This document shows, in pieces, positions 6,881 through 15,100 of a DNA stretch of 20,711 nucleotides (positions are counted from its first letter, which is position 1; each line of letters opens with the position of its first letter). This DNA comes from Eubacteriales bacterium (GTDB lineage: Bacteria > Bacillota > Clostridia > Oscillospirales > CAG-382): positions 1 to 20,711 of the forward strand of contig JAQVQF010000010.1 of assembly GCA_028701715.1 (NCBI GenBank). The letters are read 5' to 3'. The notes under the pieces are model-generated. The model worked only from the letters and a program-made list of their open reading frames with translations. It was not told the DNA's origin and searched no databases. The position numbers and the translations under genes are program-made.

Positions 6881-7468
6881 ATGAACGATTTGTTCTATAA
6901 AATCAAAAATTATTTTTTCAATAACAGCACCATTATTAAAAAATTCTGGATCAACCAGTTCGCGTCCTCGTTGCTGGGTATTATGATAACCTGGCCGGTA
7001 AGAATATATGCCGAAAAGCATCCGTCCTTGGGATCCGTACCCGAATTGGCGGCTCTGCTGTTCTGCGGCGGGTTTTTCTGCTTTTTGATTTATGATATTA
7101 TGTACGAGGCGGGAAGCAAGGATTGTGTACGAATCAACCATCAAAACGTCGTTTATGACCCTTTCAAAGCGTTGAAACTAATTATGTTTTCTTATATCCC
7201 AACCATATTTTTTACCGTGCTCGGCGTAATCTTTTTCGTATTCGGCTTCGGCGACGGCTTCGCCGTAATCAGCTTGATTATGAATATTGTCATCCATGCG
7301 ATGTATGTAGGCTTTTTCTTCATGCTGCCGGTCAATATAAACATCCTCGCTTTCCCGATATCCATTCTTATAACCGTTATCTTCGGCTGTTTGGCTTACT
7401 ATCTCGGAGTGCGTGACAAAACCCTGCGCGGAGTTTTCGGCATAAAAGTAAATACAAAAAAAGAATAA
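6881..7468 (+). CDS. multi-pass membrane protein of unknown function
   Basis: A 195-residue protein I cannot assign. It has about five hydrophobic segments, near residues 25-43, 53-75, 96-120, 123-150 and 153-175. Conserved-looking intramembrane or loop residues include the WPVRIYAEKHP stretch after the first segment and YLGVRDKTLRG near the C-terminus, which is followed by a short basic tail. No catalytic motif, signal peptidase site or nucleotide-binding motif is visible. The ATG at 6881 follows AAAGGACGG with suitable spacing. The gene has a perfect consensus promoter and is followed 32 bp later by the CwlD-like amidase, so it may be co-transcribed with it, but no functional tie is evident from the sequence. 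Confidence 0.78.
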   Translation: MNDLFYKIKNYFFNNSTIIKKFWINQFASSLLGIMITWPVRIYAEKHPSLGSVPELAALLFCGGFFCFLIYDIMYEAGSKDCVRINHQNVVYDPFKALKLIMFSYIPTIFFTVLGVIFFVFGFGDGFAVISLIMNIVIHAMYVGFFFMLPVNINILAFPISILITVIFGCLAYYLGVRDKTLRGVFGIKVNTKKE

Positions 7469-7500
7469 CGCCGTTTTATTCCGCATATATTCGTTGCGGG

Positions 7501-8268
7501 GTGTATAACACGGTGTTGACGGAAAATAAAAGCATAAAATTATATGTAATACTGTTTTTTCTCTTTATTTTGTTGCTTATCGGTTATTTTTGTGTCGCTT
7601 CTTTTATAACCTCTTTCGGCTACACTCAGGCATATAACGCCAAGGTTTTTGAAAAAACGGTATTCACTTCAGAAACCCTGTCGGAAAAAATCACAGTTAT
7701 TATTGATCCCGGTCACGGAGGAGAAGATCCCGGTGCCGTGGACAACGGCATGATTGAAAAAACATTAAATCTTGAAATTGCCTTTAAGCTCAACGATTTT
7801 TTAAAGCTGTCATCCTGCGATACGGTTATGACGCGTACCGGGGATGTATTGCTTTATGAAGCGGGGCAGGAGGAAAGAAAAAAATTCTACGATCTGAGAA
7901 ACAGACTCGCTGTCGCCGAAAGCTTTCCGAACGGTATATATGTGGGTATACACATGAATAAATTTCCCATTGAAAAATACCACGGCTTACAGACCTTTTA
8001 TTCAGACAACAACGATAAAAGCCGCATACTGGCGTCATTGGTGCAGGAATCCTGCAGAATGGCCGATCCCGCCAATACACGCCTTATAAAGCCCGACGGG
8101 AATACGATATTTATACTCGAAAATATAAAAATACCGGCGATACTGATAGAATGCGGATTTTTGTCAAATCCCGGTGAGGCGGCAAAGCTGGCGGACGAAA
8201 AATATCAGTCAAGACTTGCTTTTCTTATATTCTGCGGAATAGAACAATATACGGGAAATGCGGAATAA
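7501..8268 (+). CDS. cwlD: N-acetylmuramoyl-L-alanine amidase, CwlD-like (Amidase_3)
   Basis: A 255-residue zinc amidase with an N-terminal membrane anchor or uncleaved signal (about residues 14-36) and one Amidase_3 domain (65-250). Zinc and catalytic residues are visible: H72 in IIDPGHGGEDPGAVD, E86 in NGMIEKTLNLEIA, H151 in VGIHMNKFP, and E217 in ILIECGFLSNPGEA. It cleaves the lactyl-amide bond between muramic acid and the stem peptide. Size, single-domain layout and segments such as GLQTFY and KYQSRLA match CwlD, which with PdaA makes muramic delta-lactam in spore cortex and is needed for germination. If correct, the host forms endospores. The start is uncertain: GTG 7501 gives the longest reading, but GTG 7513 lies 9 nt after the SD-like GCGGGGTG (7496-7503) and may be the real start. 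Confidence 0.85.
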   Translation: MYNTVLTENKSIKLYVILFFLFILLLIGYFCVASFITSFGYTQAYNAKVFEKTVFTSETLSEKITVIIDPGHGGEDPGAVDNGMIEKTLNLEIAFKLNDFLKLSSCDTVMTRTGDVLLYEAGQEERKKFYDLRNRLAVAESFPNGIYVGIHMNKFPIEKYHGLQTFYSDNNDKSRILASLVQESCRMADPANTRLIKPDGNTIFILENIKIPAILIECGFLSNPGEAAKLADEKYQSRLAFLIFCGIEQYTGNAE

Positions 8269-8307
8269 AAAGCTTTCGCGTTTTCCCATAAGGATATGAT
8301 AAATTAA

Positions 8308-9684
8308 ATGAAAACAAATTATGTCTGCATAAACTGCGGCGCAACATATTCCAAATGGTTCGGCAGATGTCCGGACTGCGGCGAATGGAATTCTTTTAAA
8401 GAGGCCGCGGAGGAAACCGATAGTAAAAAATCTTCCGTCGCCATTAAAAAAGAAAAAAGCCGTATTTTAAACGGCGAATCGAAAGCCTGCAGGCTCAGCG
8501 CAATCAACCGTCCCGAAAAGATAAGGTATTCCACCGGCATGAACGAGTTCGACAGAGTGCTGGGCGGCGGAATCGTAAGAGGCTCGGTCGTATTGCTTGC
8601 GGGCGAACCGGGGATAGGGAAGTCGACGCTGCTTTTACAAATATGCTCGTATTTGGGGGAAAACAATAAAATCCTGTATATAAGCGGCGAGGAATCTCCG
8701 TCGCAGCTGAAGCTGAGAGCGTCGCGCACAGGAGTGAATACGGAAAATCTGCTTGTGCTTTGCGAAACCAACATTACAAAAATAATACCGGAAATAATGG
8801 GGAATTCACCGGATATTGTTTTTGTGGATTCTATTCAAACAATATACGACGAAGACCTTAATCCGTCGCCCGGCAGCGTAACACAGGTTAAAGCGGCGGC
8901 GTTGGCGTTTATAGAAGCGGCGAAAAGCAATGAAATATCAATTATAATGGTCGGACACGTCAACAAGGACGGCGGCATCGCGGGTCCCAAGGTGCTTGAG
9001 CATATGGTGGACGCGGTGCTGTATTTCGAAGGAGACAGGCTCCACGCCTACAGAATTATACGCAGCATCAAAAACAGATTCGGTTCAACAAACGAAATCG
9101 GTGTTTTTGAAATGGGCGACAACGGTTTGAACGAAATCCCCAATCCTTCGGAAATGCTTATCGCGGAACGTCCGGACCATGTTCCGGGTTCCTGCGCCGT
9201 TTGCGTCATGGAAGGATCCAGACCGATAATCGCGGAAGTGCAGGCGCTTGCCGTGCAGACGGTTTTCCCGGCTCCCCGCAGACTGGCTACCGGTCTGGAT
9301 TACAACAGGATTAATCTTATATTGGCTGTGCTTGAAAAGAGGCTCGGACTGAGGTTCGGCGTTAATGATATATACGTCAATGTTGCCGGCGGGCTGGAGC
9401 TGCGTGAGCCTTCCAGCGACCTTGCCGTTGCGATGGCTCTTATATCCTCCTTCAAGAATACTGAAATTCCCAAGGAATATATCGCTTTCGGCGAGATCGG
9501 GCTTGCAGGCGAATGCCGTACTGTCACAAACGCCGAGATCAGAATAAACGAAGCCCAAAGGCTGGGCTTTAAAAACATTATCGTGCCTTATAAAACCGTC
9601 TCACGGCTTAAGAAAAAGTATTCTGATGTCGAGATTCATCCGGTGAGGTCGGTTTTTGAGCTTCTGCGGATAATCTGCGGATAG
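8308..9684 (+). CDS. radA: DNA repair protein RadA (Sms)
   Basis: A 458-residue RecA-like ATPase that drives branch migration in recombinational repair. All RadA parts are present in order: a C4 zinc finger (C7, C10, C21, C24 in CINCGATY..CPDCGEW), Walker A GEPGIGKST at 99-107, Walker B IVFVDS at 170-175, the RadA-specific KNRFG motif at 255-259, and a C-terminal Lon-protease-like domain from about 280 to the end that lacks the proteolytic serine/lysine dyad as expected. The length equals the family norm. ATG 8308 follows AAGGATAT at somewhat long spacing. It lies 39 bp after the amidase and is probably in the same transcript. In many Bacilli radA neighbours disA, which is not seen here. Its last 77 bp overlap the convergent small gene ending at 9608. 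Confidence 0.97.
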   Translation: MKTNYVCINCGATYSKWFGRCPDCGEWNSFKEAAEETDSKKSSVAIKKEKSRILNGESKACRLSAINRPEKIRYSTGMNEFDRVLGGGIVRGSVVLLAGEPGIGKSTLLLQICSYLGENNKILYISGEESPSQLKLRASRTGVNTENLLVLCETNITKIIPEIMGNSPDIVFVDSIQTIYDEDLNPSPGSVTQVKAAALAFIEAAKSNEISIIMVGHVNKDGGIAGPKVLEHMVDAVLYFEGDRLHAYRIIRSIKNRFGSTNEIGVFEMGDNGLNEIPNPSEMLIAERPDHVPGSCAVCVMEGSRPIIAEVQALAVQTVFPAPRRLATGLDYNRINLILAVLEKRLGLRFGVNDIYVNVAGGLELREPSSDLAVAMALISSFKNTEIPKEYIAFGEIGLAGECRTVTNAEIRINEAQRLGFKNIIVPYKTVSRLKKKYSDVEIHPVRSVFELLRIICG

Positions 9685-9793
9685 AATATACACAGGGAAG
9701 CGCCGATGCCGAGGTGTGGCCGATATAGCAGTTGTCCTTAACGCATTCTCCGTTTTTTTGGAATATACATTTTTCAGTGCAATTGATCAGCAT
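9608..9793 (-). CDS. small Cys-rich protein, function unknown
   Basis: A 61-residue ORF starting MLINCTEKCIFQKNGEC. Five cysteines at positions 5, 9, 17, 22 and 34 (C-x3-C-x7-C-x4-C-x11-C) suggest a metal-binding knot. Short proteins with this N-terminal pattern recur in Clostridia, from memory and without a search. The ATG at 9793 has a good GAGAGG ribosome binding site about 8 nt upstream, which is the main reason to accept it. The C-terminal 25 residues (from about RRLSAEA) are antisense to the end of radA and look non-conserved. The original gene may have ended near residue 37-40 and read through to a chance stop. It is divergent from the 9869 gene, and its promoter is not identifiable with certainty in the AT-rich 75-bp gap. 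Confidence 0.6.
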   Translation of the reverse strand: MLINCTEKCIFQKNGECVKDNCYIGHTSASALPCVYSIRRLSAEAQKPTSPDESRHQNTFS

Positions 9794-9868
9794 ATCGATT
9801 ACCTCTCTTTATGAAGTTATTTTATACATAAATTAATATATTATTCATATAAGCTTAACGGATGAAAA

Positions 9869-10603
9869 ATGGAATTTGTAAAACCCAATCTTCCCGTAAG
9901 AAAAGTAAAAAAGCTGTTTGTGTCGCAGCTGACAGACAAGGTCATATATAATACTCTTATAAATTTCGGTACAGAGCCGGTTTTTCTGAAGCCTTCCGTA
10001 AATTTGCATTCGGAGCTAAGGTTTCATCCGGATATACTGGTTTTCAACATCGGCGAGGGTGTTTGGCTTTGCGAAAAAGAAAACGAATATATGTTCGATT
10101 TTTGTAAATTCGTTGAAGCGGGGAATTTACTTTCGGACGGTTATCCCAACGATTGTATCCTTAACATGGTTTCTGTCGGAAAATGTCTTATTTGCGGTAA
10201 ACACAAAAACGGATATAACGACAAAAAGCTGTTACAAGGCTTTGATAAGGTAATTCATGTAAAGCAAGGCTATGCGAAATGCTCAACCGTGGTGCTTGAC
10301 GAAGAATCATTTATAACCGGCGATCCGTCCGTTTATAAGGCTCTGAAAGCGAATAAATATAACGCGTTGAAGGTAACGAACAAAGGCATTTTATTAAACG
10401 GTTTTTCAAACGGTTTTATCGGCGGCTGCTGCGGAAAGCTTGACAAAAATATTCTTGCGTTTACGGGTAAAATCGAAAACCATACGGATTATAAAAACAT
10501 AAAGGATTTTTGCGGTAACATCGGAATAGATATATTATCATTATCTGATAAAATGTTGTATGATTACGGCGGTCTGCTTCCGGTGACGCAAATTCCCAAA
10601 TAA
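9869..10603 (+). CDS. DUF6873-like protein (putative GME/pentein fold)
   Basis: A 244-residue cytoplasmic protein. I associate its overall pattern with the clostridial DUF6873 family, described as having the guanidine-modifying-enzyme (pentein) fold, but this is from memory. Visible features are LRFHPDILVFN (H53, D55), VKQGYAKCSTVVLDEESFITGDPSVY near 131-156, a GGCCGKLD segment with C187/C188 near the end, and the terminal GGLLPVTQIPK. In pentein enzymes a His and a Cys act with acidic residues on guanidino substrates. H53-P-D55 and C187/C188 are candidates for such roles. No signal peptide or membrane segment is present. The start lacks a clear Shine-Dalgarno, and an out-of-frame ATG lies 7 nt upstream. 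No partner gene indicates a pathway. Confidence 0.7.
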   Translation: MEFVKPNLPVRKVKKLFVSQLTDKVIYNTLINFGTEPVFLKPSVNLHSELRFHPDILVFNIGEGVWLCEKENEYMFDFCKFVEAGNLLSDGYPNDCILNMVSVGKCLICGKHKNGYNDKKLLQGFDKVIHVKQGYAKCSTVVLDEESFITGDPSVYKALKANKYNALKVTNKGILLNGFSNGFIGGCCGKLDKNILAFTGKIENHTDYKNIKDFCGNIGIDILSLSDKMLYDYGGLLPVTQIPK

Positions 10604-10682
10604 GCACATAATTTATATAAACACTTCCCTCTATTATCTAAAATTTCTATTTTGTCTAATTAGCCATATTACAAACAGGGGA

Positions 10683-10724
10683 CTTACGCATAAGCATATG
10701 CTTACACTTATGCTTATACTTACA
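10683..10724. repeat. hexamer array upstream of the Gfo/Idh gene
   Basis: Seven consecutive 6-bp units can be read from 10683: CTTACG, CATAAG, CATATG, CTTACA, CTTATG, CTTATA, CTTACA. The array includes a perfect 14-bp palindrome, TAAGCATATGCTTA (10691-10704). It lies about 10 bp before the AGGAGG ribosome binding site of the next gene, so it would be in the 5' leader or the promoter region. The 146-bp space between 10604 and 10749 holds no other clear signal and no terminator. Confidence 0.6.
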
Positions 10725-10749
10725 CATGTTCCCTCAGGAGGTTTTATCA

Positions 10750-12030
10750 ATGAAAAGTAAACTAAAGGTAGCTGTCGCCGGACTCGGCTCAAGGGGCTAC
10801 GACACCTACGCCCTTATCACGAAGAAATTCCCGGAAGATATCGAAATAACGGCCGTCGCGGATGCCCGAAATGAGCGTATCGAGGAATTTAAAAGAAATT
10901 TCGATATATCCGACGAGCGCTGCTTTAAATCCACGGACGAATTGCTTTCGCATGAAAAGCTTGCCGACGTGCTTTTTATATGTACCCTCGACAGAATGCA
11001 TTACGGCGAGGCCATGACCGCTCTCGGTAAGGGCTACGATATTCTGCTTGAAAAACCAATATCAACAAACGCCAAGGAATGCCGCGACATTGCCGAAGCC
11101 GCCAACCGTTTGGGACGCAAGGTGGTCGTTTGCCATGTGCTGCGCTACACCGTTTTTTATCAGAAGATAAAAGAAATAATATCCTCCGGCGTTATCGGCG
11201 ACATCGTTTCAATTCAAGCGATAGAGCGTGTCTGCTACTGGCACCAGGCGCACAGCTTTGTACGCGGCAACTGGCGCAATTCCGAAACCACAAGCCCGAT
11301 GATTCTTCAGAAATGCTGCCATGATATGGATATTTATCTTTGGCTTGCCGGCAAGCGCTGTAAAGCAGTTACCTCCTTCGGCGCTCTTTCTTATTTCAGA
11401 AAAGAAAATTCCCCGGAAGGCGCTTCCGAACGCTGCACAAACAAGTGTTCGATATATGATACCTGCGTCTATAATCCCTATAAATTCTACGGCGACATGA
11501 TAAAAAGAAACGATTTCGGCTGGCCGTTAAATGTGGTATGCGCGAAGAAAGACATAAACGAGCTTAACAAAGCTCTCGAAAATGATCAGTACGGTAAATG
11601 CGTGTTCAATACCGACAACAATGTGGTAGATCATCAGGTGGTTAACCTGCTTTTGGAAGGCGACTCAACGATAAGTTTCACCATGTCGGCGTTCACCGCG
11701 AAGCCGGGCAGGAATATGCAGATAATGGGCACAAAGGGCAACATTGAAGCCTCAATGGATGAAAATAAAATAACCGTTGAGGTTTTCGGCAAAGAACCGG
11801 AACATATTGACGTTAAGCTGCTGACCGACGATTTTTCCGGTCACGGCGGCGGCGACGGCAGGATGATGAACGATTTGATACAACTTGTCAGATTAGGCAA
11901 AACAAATCCGAGCGTTACCACCATTGACCGCTCCGTCGAAAGTCATTATGTCGCTTTGGCGGCGGAGGAATCACGCCTTGACGGCGGAAGGGTTATTGAG
12001 CTTGAGGATTACATAAAAAATATCAAGTAA
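10750..12030 (+). CDS. Gfo/Idh/MocA-family NAD(P)-dependent oxidoreductase
   Basis: A 426-residue cytoplasmic sugar or polyol dehydrogenase-like enzyme. The N-terminal Rossmann domain (1-125) starts with VAVAGLGSRG and contains the family-defining EKP at 101-103. The C-terminal alpha/beta domain has WRNSETTSPMILQKCCHDMDIYLWL with H191-D192 in the usual catalytic region. A Cys cluster (C229, C233, C239 in ERCTNKCSIYDTCVYNPYKFY) follows, as seen in a subset of the family acting on glycan-derived substrates, where it may bind metal. The substrate cannot be told from sequence. ATG 10750 is chosen because AGGAGG (10736-10741) lies 8 nt upstream. The in-frame ATG at 10726 would place that ribosome binding site inside the gene. 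It is closed by a terminator at 12097. Confidence 0.92.
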   Translation: MKSKLKVAVAGLGSRGYDTYALITKKFPEDIEITAVADARNERIEEFKRNFDISDERCFKSTDELLSHEKLADVLFICTLDRMHYGEAMTALGKGYDILLEKPISTNAKECRDIAEAANRLGRKVVVCHVLRYTVFYQKIKEIISSGVIGDIVSIQAIERVCYWHQAHSFVRGNWRNSETTSPMILQKCCHDMDIYLWLAGKRCKAVTSFGALSYFRKENSPEGASERCTNKCSIYDTCVYNPYKFYGDMIKRNDFGWPLNVVCAKKDINELNKALENDQYGKCVFNTDNNVVDHQVVNLLLEGDSTISFTMSAFTAKPGRNMQIMGTKGNIEASMDENKITVEVFGKEPEHIDVKLLTDDFSGHGGGDGRMMNDLIQLVRLGKTNPSVTTIDRSVESHYVALAAEESRLDGGRVIELEDYIKNIK

Positions 12031-12062
12031 AAGCTAAAAATTAAAAGCAAAGGCATAAGCGA
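12028..12062 (+). repeat. degenerate heptamer run beginning at the Gfo/Idh stop codon
   Basis: From the stop codon the sequence falls into 7-nt units TAAAAGC, TAAAAAT, TAAAAGC, AAAGGCA, TAAGCGA. TAA recurs at 12028, 12035, 12042 and 12056, all in the same 7-bp register. AT-richness makes a chance origin possible, but the same layout (array in phase with a stop codon) is seen at 4243 and 16897. Confidence 0.45.
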
Positions 12063-12096
12063 AAAAACAACCGTCACTTCCCTTTCAAAACGTAAA

Positions 12097-12130
12097 AAAC
12101 CGGCCGATTTATGTCAGCCGGTTTATTTTT
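12097..12130. terminator. bidirectional terminator between convergent genes
   Basis: AAACCGGC (12097-12104) pairs with GCCGGTTT (12117-12124) around a 12-nt loop, with TATTTTTTT on the plus side and a six-A run on the other. It lies between the Gfo/Idh gene and the convergent GHL10 lipoprotein gene and can serve both transcripts. Confidence 0.88.
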
Positions 12131-12150
12131 TTACATTCGCTTTGCCGTTT

Positions 12151-15100
12151 TTATTTTGAAATTCTGACGAGCGAGGTGCTTAAGCAATCGAGTATAAATG
12201 AAACGTCGAAGGTCATTTTCGCCGCCAAATCACCGTTTGAGCAGGTGTTCATCCGGTCTTTTAATTCCGCAAGAGCGGCAATCGCCGCTTCGCAATAAGC
12301 AATTTTCTGTTCGTTTGTCGAATTATCGAGATCAAACGCTTCCGCGTCGTTTAAAATCACCGATACTTTTCCCTTGATATCCGTCAGGAATTGTTCCTGC
12401 TCGGGCGCAAGATAAGCATATGCATTGTCCGCGTTTTCCAAAAGCCTTGAGGCATAGGCTGCGACCGTCAGTGACAGCTTGTCGGTTTGCACGCTCTTTT
12501 TGGAATATATTCCGGCTTTTAAGGCGTCGAAATAATTTTCCTCATGCGAGATAAGACTGCCCCAGGAAAACAGGTTCTGACCGAAAGCTCCGCTGTCGCG
12601 CGCCACCTGCACCTGACCTGCGAGGATATAATCGGGAGATTTTTCAAAAGCGGAAAGCCCTATGGAGTAGAAGCACTTGCCGTCGGTATAATTTGTGAAG
12701 GTTATAATATTCGCGGCGGGCATTTCAAGGTTGGCGCAGTAGCTCATGGAAAAAACCTCGTCCATATATCCGTCTTCAACCCAGGCGTTGAAATTCTGGA
12801 ATATTGTCTGCCTGCAAGCGGGATAATTGCTTGACACCGCCGAGGTGATTTTCAACCCGGGGTTCAGTTCCTTTGCCATGGTGTAAACCTCGGCAACCCA
12901 GTCGTTGATTATCTGTTCTCTGAAAAGGCACCAGTTGTTCCAATTAGTACCGGAGGTCGCCATCGTTTTCGGATTCACGGTGGTATTGTAAGCCTCCTGA
13001 AAGCCCGCGATAATATCGTCGTTATAACCGAAATCGGCTCCGTCGTTTGAATTGGGATCCGGGAACCTTATATAATCGAGATGAATGCCGTCAATATCAT
13101 AGTTTTCCACTATTTCACGGTAAACGCTCATAACAAGATTTTGCGAAAATTCCTCATAAGGGTTCAGAAAGACGAAATCGCCGTACATGTTCGGGTAGTA
13201 ATTTCTTCCCTTCTTGTCAAGCAGGTGATGTCCTTCCGTGGCGTTGACAAGCTCGCCGCCTGTGACGCCTATAAAGAAGTTTTCCACCCATATATGTATT
13301 TCTATCCCGTATTCGTGGGCGATACGACAGAAGCCCTCAAGAGCGTCGTAATCGCCGTGTGCGTATGTGTGATGCTGTATAAGGTCGATATCCGAGTATC
13401 CGATAACCTTGCCGTTGTACCAGGTTTCTATATAAACGGCGTTGATGTTCATTTCCGCCATAAGCCTGACGGTATTATATACGTCCTCGTCGCTCTTTTC
13501 GCTCGCTCTGTACCAAACCGCGCGGTTTTCCACGGGGAGCGATTCATACATATAAAACCGCAGCTTTTCCAAAACGGGGGAAATACTGCAAGCCAGCTCG
13601 ACCGCCTTTCCCATATCTCCGGTATTATAAGCGTTTTGCGCGTCATCAAGAACGGCTTCGGCTATATCGAGCGATACGGAAATTTCTGCGTAGTCAATGG
13701 AATAGAATTGCTTTTTCGCATATTCAAACGCGCTTTTTTGCTCTTCGAGAGCAATAGCGGCAGAAAAGACGGCAAGATCGGGGGTTTTATAAACGGAAAC
13801 GGTTTTGGTTGATGCGTCAAGGCTTACCGAGGAGCCCGGATTGTACAGCTCCTTTAGCATTTTCATATTGGCGTCGCCGTGAACGGAAATAACATAGCCG
13901 TTTTCGGGAATAGACATATTCCCCGCGTAATCAGAGCTTATCATCTTCCCTTCCGAATTTACGGCTACCTCGTACCCGTACATATTGGTCCCGGTGGTTT
14001 TACCGGCTTTACCGTCATAAATAACGATATAATCGGTGCTTCTGACACCGTTTACGGCGGTATAGGAAAACGATGAAAAGCCGTAATTGTTGCCTGCGAA
14101 GGAAACAAGAGCGGAAGCCCCCTGCGTTATATTTTTGGCGTTGTTATACAGCTTGGAATCGGAATAGGATACCGCAAGAACATAACCGTTTTCGGGTATA
14201 TCCGTACTGCCGTCGGTGCCAACCGAAATCACCTTGCCGTCACTGATGGTAATTTCAACGCAGTCGGCGCCGTTTTTTGTAGCGCTTCCGTAAATATTCG
14301 TGTAAAGCACAACCGTGTCGGACGCGGAAAGGATTTCGTTAACGGCGGTAAAGCCGTATTCTATTCCGTTTATTCTGACAAACCTGTCCGAGCTTTGAAA
14401 ATCCTTTATCAACAGGTTTTCGATGGTATCGCCCATTTCGAGTTCCTTCCCGATATTTTTGGCGTTCCCGGCAAAAGAGATTACAAACCCGTGCGAAGTC
14501 GGTATAAGGGTTCGGGTATCTTCCGCGCCGACATAGCATACCTTGCCGTCGGCGACAACAACGTCGATAAAGCTTCCCCGGTCATCGGTTATGATCGAAG
14601 CGTTTTCGGTGGTATATAAATATATGCCTTCCGTTCCGGAAGCGGTGTTTATATGGTCTTCATCAAAGGTATAATATGTCGCGCCGATTTTTACTGCGGC
14701 CGTGTCGGTTATGCCGTTTAACTCGTCCAGCTTGGTGAAATATACCTTTCCTTCTTTGTAAAATTCGTTGGCATACATAACATTGAATTCTCCCGTAAAT
14801 AAAAGCGCATATGTACCGGATACGGTTTTACCCGTTTCCGTAACGGAGGTTATCGAAAAATTCGAACCCGAGCTCGTATCAAGAATTATCGCCACCGCGT
14901 TTTCAGGAACCGTAACGGTATCGTTTTTGGAAATATAGTATATTTTATCATCCGCAAACGCCATGCTTTCGGGTACGCTCATATTGACGCGTCTTGCTTT
15001 GGTTTTATCGTCCGGTATAACGGTTGTCAGGTCGAATCTTTCATACGAGGGCTTATCGTCATAACCGCTTATATTTACCTTTTGACCTGCTCTTACCTTA

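Noticed and set aside
7481..7499. CCGCA...TGCGG hairpin before the amidase as a terminator
   Set aside because: The stem is only five pairs with a long loop and no T-run follows. It more likely affects translation initiation, if anything.
9794..9868. Sporulation sigma-factor promoter in the divergent gap
   Set aside because: TGAATA-like and ATAAAATA-like elements occur, but spacing and matches are too loose to separate from AT-rich background.
13081..13812. 243-residue plus-strand ORF
   Set aside because: Antisense to the GHL10 barrel, and long only because of base composition. No protein-family features.
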